A DNA stretch of 64,000 bases from Marinobacter sp050379415 (lineage in GTDB: Bacteria > Pseudomonadota > Gammaproteobacteria > Pseudomonadales > Oleiphilaceae): positions 744,001-808,000 of the forward strand of contig NZ_JBNRLS010000001.1 of the NCBI RefSeq assembly GCF_050379415.1, given 5' to 3'. Below the pieces are notes generated by a model. That model searched no databases. It worked only from the letters and a program-made list of their open reading frames with translations, and was not told the DNA's origin. How positions within the stretch are numbered: the first letter of the stretch is position 1; every line of letters begins with the position of its first letter. Below, one piece after another: positions 48,412 to 56,104 of this stretch. A program made the position numbers and the translations under genes.

Positions 48412-48441
48412 GGGGTCAGATGAAGGCTTTCATCAGACCCC
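48412..48441. repeat. REP-like palindrome, copy 2
   Basis: GGGGTCAGATGAA and TTCATCAGACCCC flank GGCT, a 30-bp imperfect palindrome. It differs from copy 1 at a few positions that mostly keep pairing. The two copies, 37 bp apart, form a BIME-like pair of the kind mobilised by REP-associated tyrosine transposases (RAYT). No transposase gene is in the window. Confidence 0.8.
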
Positions 48442-48460
48442 GTGTCATGCCTGAGACAAC

Positions 48461-48482
48461 AAAAAAGCCCCGGGGAGGGGCC
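48461..48482 (-). terminator. Intrinsic terminator of exaC
   Basis: On the minus strand GGCCCC, a TCC-rich loop and GGGGC are followed by six T residues. It lies about 70 nt beyond the exaC stop. A second hairpin without a T-run (GCGGGCC / GGCCCGC near 48520-48538) lies closer to the stop. Confidence 0.8.
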
Positions 48483-48554
48483 AAGAGAGATAACTCACAT
48501 CCATGTGGGGACACGAAGCGCGGGCCCTCAGGCCCGCGAACCGATGCTTTCAGC

Positions 48555-50075
48555 TCAGAAGAAACCCAGCGGGTTGGTGTCGTAACTGACCAGCATGTTC
48601 TTGGTCTGCTGGTAGTGCTCGAGCGCCATCTTGTGGGTTTCGCGGCCAACGCCGGACTTCTTGTAGCCACCGAAGGCGGCGTGCGCCGGGTAGGCGTGGT
48701 AGCAGTTCATCCAGACCCGACCGGCCTGAATGTTGCGGCCCATGCGATAGGCAAGATTGGTGTCCCGGGTCCAGACGCCGGCACCCAGGCCAAACTCGGT
48801 GTCGTTGGCAATGGCCAGGGCCTCTTCTTCGGTCTTGAAGGTGGTGACACCCACCACCGGGCCAAAGATCTCCTCCTGGAACACACGCATCTTGTTGTCG
48901 CCCTTGAACAGGGTCGGCTGGATGTAGAAGCCATTGCTGAACTCTTCGTCCAGATGCTCGCGGTCACCGCCGGTCAGCACGACGGCGCCCTCCTGCTTGC
49001 CGATCTCCAGGTAGGACATGATCTTGTCGAACTGTTCCCTGGAGGCCTGAGCACCCACCTGAACGTCGGTATCCAGCGGATTGCCGCGCTTGATGGCCTT
49101 GGTGCGCTGGACGACCTTCTGCATGAACTCTTCAAACATGTCTTCCTGGACCAGAGCGCGGGACGGGCAGGTGCACACCTCACCCTGGTTGAAGAACGCC
49201 AGTACCAGACCTTCGACACACTTGTCGATGAATTCCGGCTCGGCCTTCATGACGTCGGAGAAGTAGATGTTCGGGGACTTGCCGCCCAGCTCAACGGTGG
49301 ACGGAATGATGTTGTCGGCAGCGCACTTGAGGATATGGGAGCCCACCGGGGTGGAACCGGTGAAGGCAATCTTGGCGATGCGCTTGCTGGTGGCCAGAGC
49401 CTGGCCGGCTTCGATGCCATAGCCGTTCACGACGTTGAGTACGCCCGGCGGCAGCAGGTCACCGATGATTTCCATCAGCAGCAGGATGCTGGCGGGGGTC
49501 TGCTCGGCCGGCTTGAGCACGGTGCAGTTACCGGCAGCCAGACAGGGGCCCAGCTTCCAGGCCGCCATCAGCAGCGGGAAGTTCCAGGGAATGATCTGGC
49601 CGACAACGCCCAGCGGCTCGTGGAAATGGTACGCCACGGTGTTGTGGTCGATCTCACCCATGTGGCCTTCCTGGGCCCGGATGCAACCGGCAAAATAACG
49701 GAAGTGATCGGCGGCCAGCGGGATGTCGGCGTTCAGTGTTTCACGAACGGCCTTGCCGTTATCCCAGGTTTCGGCAACCGCCAGTTGTTCCAGGTTGGCC
49801 TCGATGCGATCGGCAATCTTCAGCAGGATGTTGGAACGCTCGGTTGGCGAGGTCTTGCCCCAGGCCGGCGCGGCCTTGTGGGCAGCATCCAGCGCCAGAT
49901 CGATGTCTTCGGCGGTGGAACGGGGAATCTCGCAGATCACCTCGCCGGTCACCGGCGTGATGTTGTCGAAGTACTCGCCTTTGACGGGCGCCACCCACTC
50001 ACCGCCAATGTAGTTTTCATAGCGGGGCTTAAAGGAGACGACAGAACCTTCTTTTCCGGGTTGTGCGTAGATCAT
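48555..50075 (-). CDS. exaC: NAD-dependent (acet)aldehyde dehydrogenase ExaC
   Basis: The 506-residue protein is a class I aldehyde dehydrogenase: PWNFPLLMAAWKLGPCLAAG, FTGSTPVG, general base Glu262 in VELGGKSPN, and nucleophile Cys301 in NQGEVCTCPSR. The full sequence resembles ExaC/AcoD of ethanol- and acetoin-degrading bacteria. It should oxidise acetaldehyde, the product of the periplasmic quinoprotein alcohol dehydrogenase, in the cytoplasm. The ATG follows AAGAGGTCG. A TACTACCAAGGAAC element lies 113 bp upstream and recurs before pedF, with a related one before exaA. Confidence 0.94.
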   Translation of the reverse strand: MIYAQPGKEGSVVSFKPRYENYIGGEWVAPVKGEYFDNITPVTGEVICEIPRSTAEDIDLALDAAHKAAPAWGKTSPTERSNILLKIADRIEANLEQLAVAETWDNGKAVRETLNADIPLAADHFRYFAGCIRAQEGHMGEIDHNTVAYHFHEPLGVVGQIIPWNFPLLMAAWKLGPCLAAGNCTVLKPAEQTPASILLLMEIIGDLLPPGVLNVVNGYGIEAGQALATSKRIAKIAFTGSTPVGSHILKCAADNIIPSTVELGGKSPNIYFSDVMKAEPEFIDKCVEGLVLAFFNQGEVCTCPSRALVQEDMFEEFMQKVVQRTKAIKRGNPLDTDVQVGAQASREQFDKIMSYLEIGKQEGAVVLTGGDREHLDEEFSNGFYIQPTLFKGDNKMRVFQEEIFGPVVGVTTFKTEEEALAIANDTEFGLGAGVWTRDTNLAYRMGRNIQAGRVWMNCYHAYPAHAAFGGYKKSGVGRETHKMALEHYQQTKNMLVSYDTNPLGFF

Positions 50076-50188
50076 GTTATCGACCTCTTGTTGTGTTTAT
50101 CGCAGGGCAACGCGGCCTTTCGCGTTTACCCATTCAATGTAGACCCCGATCCGGAATAGTTGAATGATGCGATAGAGGCGAAAAACTC

Positions 50189-50202
50189 GTTCCTTGGTAG
50201 TA
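50189..50202 (-). promoter_or_regulatory. TACTACCAAGGAAC element upstream of exaC
   Basis: In the exaC orientation the 14-bp sequence TACTACCAAGGAAC lies 113 bp before the start codon. The identical 14 bp occur at 61731-61744, 123 bp before pedF, and a TACTACCAAG core occurs at 60076-60085, 140 bp before exaA. All three have the same orientation relative to their genes. Confidence 0.6.
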
Positions 50203-50374
50203 GATGGCCGGTCCTGACGCTTGAGCGGTGTGACATAGGTGGGATTCGGGAGTTTTTACCTTATTTTACGTTTCCATCCACCTGGCTCGACTAGGATGAG
50301 ACCTAACAAACTGTGTCGTTTGATAATGGTCAAGAATACTGAGGCCTCATATAACGTCAGATGGCGGGATGTGA

Positions 50375-51592
50375 ATGCCTTGGATGGAAGGGGCCTTCCC
50401 TGTGACAAACCCGAACATTCCCCGTTCTGAAGAGCCCGCGGGTGAGCTCGCTTTTCCTTTCCCCTCGCTTGGAGGCGAGGATCTGCAGGCGTATAACACA
50501 CTCGTCAGCACCCTGTACCGATGCCTGCATGACAATACCGGCTTCCAGCCGTTCTTTGATGCCTTCCAACATCGCTTCAAGGCTATGCAAGGTGGCATCC
50601 TGGGGCTCACCAGTAACCCACAGCGCATGGTGTATGGCTGGACCTTTGGCTATCCGGAAGGCTTCGAAGAGTGGTACATCAACAGTGATCTACCGGAACG
50701 GGATGAAGCCCTCACCCGCTTTGTGAGACTTCCGCCACGCCAGTTTGATTCTTTTCTGCGGGGAGACACCAGTCGCACCGTTTTCGATGTTCTCGCCCCG
50801 GAAAGTCAAACTCGTGTTTGGGCGGAACAGGTTGGCATGGGCGATAGTGCGGGCATGCTCGCCACCCGGGAGAATGGCACCAATGTGGTGTTCATTGCCA
50901 ACAGACACAAGGAATTCGGCCCCTATACCACAGACGAACTACTGCAGATGAATCTGCTGGCTCCCCATATCGAGAATGCCGTGGCCCTGCATCTGAAACT
51001 GTACGAGACGCGCAGCGACAATGAAAACCTGGCGATGGCACTCAACCACGTAAAAAAACCGCTCATCGTCTTCAACGCACTGGGCAATATTGCCCAGGCC
51101 AACGACGCGGCCCTGACTCTTATGGAAAGCAGCAGTAGCCTGTCCATTACCGGCTCCGAGCGACTGCAAAGCGCAGATCGCCGCATTACCCGCCAGCTGC
51201 AGGATGCCATTACCACCTGCATCGTCCACTCCCACAAAGGCATTCTCTCGCCGCAAACGGTATTCACCAGTCGCGGCCATGAACGTATCGCGGTCTGCCT
51301 GACACCCCTGATCGCCGAGAGCGCTGAAAATAACGGCGTGTTGGCGGAATTGTTCTGTTTTGACACTTCATTGGAGCCGGATCAGCAGAGACTACAGGCG
51401 CTGTTCCAGTGCACACCGGCAGAAGCCGCTGTCGCCGCCGATCTGGCCCAGGGCCTGAGTGCCAGCGATGTTGCCGATAGAAAGCAGATTTCCATCCATA
51501 CCGCTCGCCAACACATCAAGAACCTGCTGGCGAAAAACGGCTATCGCAAGCAGACGGAGCTGGTGTCCATGCTGGTTCGGGCTTTGGGCTAA
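50375..51592 (+). CDS. LuxR-type HTH transcriptional regulator
   Basis: The 405-residue protein has a C-terminal LuxR-type HTH (about 340-400: CTPAEAAVAADLAQGLSASD, then SIHTARQHIKNLLAKNGYRK). The N-terminal 200 residues look like a ligand-sensing domain and the middle like a PAS domain (MALNHVKKPLIVFNALGNIA). There is no receiver domain, so it is not a classical response regulator. It is divergent from exaC, about 300 bp apart, which makes it a good candidate regulator of exaC or the whole PQQ island. The start is uncertain: ATGs at 50375 and 50384 and a GTG at 50402 are possible. Confidence 0.83.
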   Translation: MPWMEGAFPVTNPNIPRSEEPAGELAFPFPSLGGEDLQAYNTLVSTLYRCLHDNTGFQPFFDAFQHRFKAMQGGILGLTSNPQRMVYGWTFGYPEGFEEWYINSDLPERDEALTRFVRLPPRQFDSFLRGDTSRTVFDVLAPESQTRVWAEQVGMGDSAGMLATRENGTNVVFIANRHKEFGPYTTDELLQMNLLAPHIENAVALHLKLYETRSDNENLAMALNHVKKPLIVFNALGNIAQANDAALTLMESSSSLSITGSERLQSADRRITRQLQDAITTCIVHSHKGILSPQTVFTSRGHERIAVCLTPLIAESAENNGVLAELFCFDTSLEPDQQRLQALFQCTPAEAAVAADLAQGLSASDVADRKQISIHTARQHIKNLLAKNGYRKQTELVSMLVRALG

Positions 51593-51612
51593 AAATCATC
51601 AGCTACTTAAAA

Positions 51613-51646
51613 GTAAAGGGCGAACTCATAGAAGTTCGCCCTTTAC
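51613..51646. terminator. Bidirectional terminator hairpin
   Basis: GTAAAGGGCGAACT and AGTTCGCCCTTTAC form a 14-bp perfect stem around a 6-nt loop between the convergent LuxR-type and lipoprotein genes. A/T-rich ends of the stem provide weak T tracts in both directions. Confidence 0.8.
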
Positions 51647-51675
51647 ATTCACACCAGTAAAGCCTTGCAAGAGTA

Positions 51676-53334
51676 CTAGGGCAGCGGCCTCAGCTCACTG
51701 ACAAAAAAGCCCAGCAGATTCTCAGTTCCACCATCAATATGCCGGAAATCCACCAGTGCCCACTCTTTGCCGTCGGCGGTTTTGATGGGAGCGAATACCC
51801 AGCTCCCGGTGGACGAGTCATCAGGATTGGTCTCTTCGTAGACGAGGGTGCCGCCGGCGCTCACAGTCCAGAAGTCAATAACAGTTTCTTCATTATCGGC
51901 CAGATAGGTGACCGAGCCTGTACTTCCTGAGAGGATGACCTCGGCGGCTGCACCCTCACCCACGAGATCAAACTCAAATGACTTGTCCGTTCCATTAGCA
52001 AAGACACCACCGGTACGCTCGACAAGAATGCTGCTGGTATTGCCGGCCAGATCGCTCAGCTCCACACTGAAGCGCCCCACCCTTCGCAGGGCAATCACGC
52101 CATCACCCGCGGGTTCCAGTTGGAGATCTCCGTATCTCGTCACTTCCGACGCGGCGTTCAGGCCCCCTGCGCCGTTGGCGTCATAAAGCCCGCCCGGACC
52201 ATCCGTTTCCGTCTCGATGTCGGTCACCTGGAAGCTGCCATTGCTAACGCTGTAAGTGCCCCATTCTGAAGAAACCTCCACGAGATCATCACCCGTGTAC
52301 ACCTCGCCATTGGCGTTATGGGCGATCACATAATGGCTGTCATCCAGAATGGTCAGCACGTTGAAGTTTTCCCCTTCTGGCAAATACCAGGCACCCACGT
52401 ATGTGTTACTGGCATCATTGATGGACTGGAACGGTGTCGCGGCAGCTGCTTCGCTGCCAAAGTGCAACTCGTCGCCCACCAGTTGGACGGTTTCCGTACA
52501 GTCTCCCAGGTCCGCAGCCAGGCCCGGACACAGCCCCCCTTCGCCACCTTCTGACTCGCCGAGCACCGAAATGATCATTTCTCCGGTTGCCGGGTTCCAG
52601 GTGTAATTGCCCCACTCCGCCGTTGCCGCTCCCTGATCGTCGTTGCCGTACTTGTGGGCAATGATGTAGGTGCCATCGTCCAGGAAGGTCAGGATATTGA
52701 TTTCTTCGCCATCCGGGCCCTGGCCATTGCTACTTTCACCGGCGGGTTCCACGAATACCCAGCTGCCACGCAGGTCTGCGTGCTGGGAGGCGTAAAAGTG
52801 GGCTTCAGCCTCCTCCGCACTGATCAGCGTTTTGTTAACCGCGGTTGTCACCTCATTCGTAAACTGGGTTTCAAATTCGGCAGCGGACTGATCCACCACC
52901 AACAGCGTATTTTCCAGCGCCGCGTGGGTTTCAGCGGTGATAGTGATGCCATTATCGGGGTTGCCATCCTCGTCCAGGCTTTGCAGCAGCCTCAGGATAT
53001 TGGTCAGCTGGTCAGCAGAACTTTCCTCAGCGGTCATGTCAGCGGGCGTGACACGTCCGGTTGCCGGAACCGGGGGCAGCTCAATGCCGCCAATACTGAA
53101 GGTTACCGTTTCACCCTCAACGTACTCGTATTCCCCGAGAGCGCTGGTAAAGTCACTCTGGGTCGCCGTCTGGTACCGGATGTTGGCTACTGCGCTATCC
53201 GTGAAGATGCCCGTTTTGGTGTTTTCTGGTGTCGTGGTGTCTTCAGTCACGGTGGTTGAAGAAGACGAACCACTACCGCCACAGCCACTGAGCGCTACGG
53301 CCAGGGCCAGGGAGCCGAATTTGATTACTTTCAT
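51676..53334 (-). CDS. Secreted lipoprotein with repeated beta-rich modules
   Basis: The 552-residue product has a lipoprotein signal (ALSGC, Cys18), followed by a Ser/Thr-rich linker. Residues 40-95 carry a segment (TGIFTDSAVANIRYQT, GEYEYVEGETVTFSIGGI) also found at the start of several marine bacterial surface lipoproteins. From about 190 there are at least two copies of a module with a [FL]LDDGTYIIAHKYGND / ILDDSHYVIAHNANGE strand pair followed by a W-G-x-Y-[ST] motif (AEWGNYTWNP, SEWGTYSVSN), suggesting tandem lipocalin- or META-like beta domains. The composition is acidic. Function unknown. It stands alone, between the regulator and the BASS transporter. Confidence 0.8.
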   Translation of the reverse strand: MKVIKFGSLALAVALSGCGGSGSSSSTTVTEDTTTPENTKTGIFTDSAVANIRYQTATQSDFTSALGEYEYVEGETVTFSIGGIELPPVPATGRVTPADMTAEESSADQLTNILRLLQSLDEDGNPDNGITITAETHAALENTLLVVDQSAAEFETQFTNEVTTAVNKTLISAEEAEAHFYASQHADLRGSWVFVEPAGESSNGQGPDGEEINILTFLDDGTYIIAHKYGNDDQGAATAEWGNYTWNPATGEMIISVLGESEGGEGGLCPGLAADLGDCTETVQLVGDELHFGSEAAAATPFQSINDASNTYVGAWYLPEGENFNVLTILDDSHYVIAHNANGEVYTGDDLVEVSSEWGTYSVSNGSFQVTDIETETDGPGGLYDANGAGGLNAASEVTRYGDLQLEPAGDGVIALRRVGRFSVELSDLAGNTSSILVERTGGVFANGTDKSFEFDLVGEGAAAEVILSGSTGSVTYLADNEETVIDFWTVSAGGTLVYEETNPDDSSTGSWVFAPIKTADGKEWALVDFRHIDGGTENLLGFFVSELRPLP

Positions 53335-53396
53335 AATTTTTCCTGTTGTTGGAATAACCGAAAGTAATACTTAATAATTTCCACCTCCCTGCGCAT

Positions 53397-53459
53397 CCCC
53401 AAAATTGGGTATGCGGCGAGCGATGAGTGCGGAGCAGCTCACAGCCGCCAGTTTTGGGG
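53397..53459. promoter_or_regulatory. Long inverted repeat between the BASS and lipoprotein genes
   Basis: CCCCAAAATTGG (53397-53408) pairs with CCAGTTTTGGGG (53448-53459) with one mismatch, enclosing nested complementary words GCGGC/GCCGC and GAG/CTC. The whole 63-bp element begins 3 nt past the BASS gene stop on the minus strand. It may end BASS transcription or act as a leader structure, and it has no T-run. Confidence 0.5.
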
Positions 53460-53462
53460 ACT

Positions 53463-54332
53463 CTACCGGGCAAGCGGAACCAGCCTCCGCCCCATCATGA
53501 TCAGAATGGCGCCGAAGCCGTACATCATGACGCTGTAGACCACTGCCGGAATGGACATTTCGGAGGATTCCAGCAGCGTAAGAGTAACCATCAGGGCAAT
53601 GGTGCCGTTCTTGATGCCCAGTTCCACGGCGACCGCCAGGGATTCCCGCTGTGACAGGCCGAACAAACGGCTACTGGCCAGGCCGATGGCAACCCCGATC
53701 AGATTGAGCAGGAAAGCCGCCGGACCGGCCTGGACCAGCAGCTCCAGCAGGCGGTCGCGGGAGCCGTACATCAACGCGATGATGAGAGCCAGAAGCACCA
53801 GACCACCGAAAAGACTGACCACACCCTCGGCTTTTTTCGCACGCTCGGGCGCGCGGGTCCGGATGAGCATGCCAATGGCGACCGGCAGCAACACGATCAT
53901 CACCAACATGGCAATGGTTTTGCCGACCGGGAGTGAAATATCCGCCCCCTCACCGAAGTGCATCTGCAGTGCGTAGTTGGTAAAGAACGGCAGCGTGACA
54001 ATGGTGATCAGGCTCGCGGAGACGGTGAGCAGAATGGACAGGGCAATGTTGCCTCGCGCCAGCAGGACGAACAGGTTCGACGTCGTGCCTCCGGGACAGG
54101 CAGCGATAATCACCAGGCCCACCGCCAGTGCCGGCGCCAGACCCAGAATCGGCACCAGGGCAAAAGCCACCAGCGGCATCAGGAGAATCTGGGCAATAGT
54201 GCCGACAATCATGCCCCGGGGGTTCAGAGTAACCTGACCAAAGTCCCTGAGGGTCAGGGTTAGTCCGATACCCACCATGATAATGAACAGCGAGATCGGA
54301 AGGCCGATCGAAATCAGTGGACTGGATTCCAC
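53463..54332 (-). CDS. Bile acid:sodium symporter (BASS) family transporter
   Basis: The 289-residue protein has nine to ten membrane helices and BASS-family motifs: VGIGLTLTLRDF, AACPGGTTSNLFVLLARGN, and the crossing-helix segment VAVELGIKNGTIALMVTL with the conserved E-x-G-x-x-N. The start is a GTG with GGGAGTGA upstream. It should be a Na+-coupled symporter for an organic anion such as a 2-oxoacid; bacterial substrates are diverse and not predictable here. It is divergent from the TAXI TRAP operon. Confidence 0.9.
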   Translation of the reverse strand: MESSPLISIGLPISLFIIMVGIGLTLTLRDFGQVTLNPRGMIVGTIAQILLMPLVAFALVPILGLAPALAVGLVIIAACPGGTTSNLFVLLARGNIALSILLTVSASLITIVTLPFFTNYALQMHFGEGADISLPVGKTIAMLVMIVLLPVAIGMLIRTRAPERAKKAEGVVSLFGGLVLLALIIALMYGSRDRLLELLVQAGPAAFLLNLIGVAIGLASSRLFGLSQRESLAVAVELGIKNGTIALMVTLTLLESSEMSIPAVVYSVMMYGFGAILIMMGRRLVPLAR

Positions 54333-54847
54333 GTTATCACTCCCTCGTTATTGTTGTTTGAGTCAGGTGGTCTGATCAGTCCAGACCCGGATATACAACT
54401 ACAAAGCGGCAGAGTTCTCAATCGTCAGGTGCTCTTGGGTCAGTTTGCTCGGCTCCCCGCTCTCAAGCCCCCCTTTTCGTCCCGGGAAACGGACAATTTC
54501 CATGAGCGGTTTATGCTCACCTGATACTTGATACAAGCCACAGATAAGCCGGCCAACCGAAACTCACCAGATTTAATTTTCTGGAAGGTTGCTGCGAGAT
54601 CAGACATTCCTTATATTGAAATTACAAAAATGGATGTCGCCCTGCAAAACCTAATTCATTTATGGTTTTGCTGTGCGAAACAACGTTGGGAAGTTTGGAT
54701 ACCTACCAAACAACTCTTCTGCATTTTTGTAACGTCAGCCACCACCCGTGGATCCGCGGAGTGTTGTCGGTTTTCTTCCGGCCACCACCTTGCACTTCTC
54801 CTCCTGAGGTAAGTGACGTGACCGGATAACAACACAGGAAAAGAACG
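54333..54847. other. Intergenic region upstream of the TAXI-TRAP operon
   Basis: About 515 bp between divergent genes. An open frame of 94 codons at 54528-54812 has no ribosome binding site and looks non-coding. The region is AT-richer than its flanks and must contain the TRAP operon promoter. I could not fix -35/-10 or sigma54 boxes. The leader near the TAXI gene carries GGAAAAGAACG as ribosome binding site. Confidence 0.5.
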
Positions 54848-56008
54848 ATGCATAAAATCAACAAAAGTCTGCTCGTCGGTGTATTGAGTGCCTCATCCCT
54901 TTTTGCCCACAGTGCGGAAAATGTAGATCTACCCGGGACGCTCGCCATGACCGCTTATGGAACGGGATCTGCCGGCTACACCCAGATGGTGTCTCTGGGC
55001 AACCTCCTGAAAAACGAATACGGCACTTCTGTCCGGATTCTGCCCGGGGAAAACGACGTATCGCGCATGACGCCGTTGCGTATGGGACGGGTTCCACTTT
55101 GCGCTTGCGGGATTGCCAGCTACTACGGATCGGAAGGCGTCCTTCTCTTCGCAGACGCCGATTGGGGCCCGCAGCCTATTCGTCTGATCAGCACATCCAC
55201 TGCCAGTTTTGGTCTGGGTGTCGCGGTCGCCGGCGATATCAACGTAGAAACACCAGCGGATCTCAAAGGCAAGCGTGTGGCCTATATCCGTGGTGATGAT
55301 GCGCTGAATGTCGGTACTGAAGCATTTCTGGCATTTGGAGATCTGACCTGGGATGACGTCGAACGGGTGGAGTTCCCGGGTTATGGCCGTGCCTTTGAAG
55401 GCATTGTTGCGGATCAGGTCGACGCTGCATTCACCATGAGCGTGGCGCCGCCGGCTCAGCAACTGGCCGCCAGCCCGAGGGGTATTGTTTGGCCGGAACT
55501 GGATCCCGCCAATCAAGAGGGCTGGAGCCGACTTCAGAGTGTCGCGCCTTATTTCCAGCCCCACTCGGCCACCTCCGTCGCCGGTGAGGCCTATGGCAAA
55601 GACAGCCCCTGGATCGGTGCCAGCTATCCGTACCCGATCCTGGTCGGTAATGAAACCCTGGATGATAAAACAGCCAGCAGCCTTATCCGTGTCCTTATTG
55701 AAGATCACGACAAATACAAGGACGCGGCCCCGGGTAATGCAGGTTACTCGCTCGAGAATCAGAACATGCAGTGGGTAATCCCTTATCACGATGCCGTCGT
55801 GGACTACTACAAGGAAATCGGACACTGGACCGATGCCATGCAGGCACACCAGGACCAGCTGGTTAAACGCCAGGACATCCTGCAGACCACCTGGAAAGCC
55901 TTCATGGATTCCAATCCGCCGGAAGATGAAGACGCGTTCCGTGCGAATTGGATGAAAGTTCGTGCCGACGCACTCGAAGCAGAAGGCATGGCACCGGTTT
56001 TCCGTTAA
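54848..56008 (+). CDS. TAXI family TRAP transporter solute-binding protein
   Basis: The 386-residue protein has a signal peptide (cleavage near FAHSAE) and the TAXI-type fold: TAYGTGSAGYTQMVSLGNLL near the start, LKGKRVAYIRGDDALNVGTEAFLAF in the middle, and a long C-terminal helical tail. TAXI proteins bind small organic acids in the periplasm and feed a fused DctQM permease, here encoded 96 nt downstream. The substrate is not known. Placement between exaC and exaA suggests uptake of a substrate or product of the alcohol pathway. Confidence 0.9.
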   Translation: MHKINKSLLVGVLSASSLFAHSAENVDLPGTLAMTAYGTGSAGYTQMVSLGNLLKNEYGTSVRILPGENDVSRMTPLRMGRVPLCACGIASYYGSEGVLLFADADWGPQPIRLISTSTASFGLGVAVAGDINVETPADLKGKRVAYIRGDDALNVGTEAFLAFGDLTWDDVERVEFPGYGRAFEGIVADQVDAAFTMSVAPPAQQLAASPRGIVWPELDPANQEGWSRLQSVAPYFQPHSATSVAGEAYGKDSPWIGASYPYPILVGNETLDDKTASSLIRVLIEDHDKYKDAAPGNAGYSLENQNMQWVIPYHDAVVDYYKEIGHWTDAMQAHQDQLVKRQDILQTTWKAFMDSNPPEDEDAFRANWMKVRADALEAEGMAPVFR

Positions 56009-56104
56009 AGCCAGCCTCACAACATCGGAGTTCCGTTGCCAGAACAGCAACGGTGCTCTGGTGTTTTCCGTTTTCCCCTTTATCGCACCAGAGGCTCTGA
56101 TCCT

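Noticed and set aside
48420..50159. 579-codon plus-strand open frame
   Set aside because: Antisense to exaC and starting inside REP copy 2; no motif or start context.
54528..54812. Possible small gene of 94 codons before the TAXI gene
   Set aside because: No ribosome binding site, biased and Cys-rich translation, overlaps the expected promoter region.
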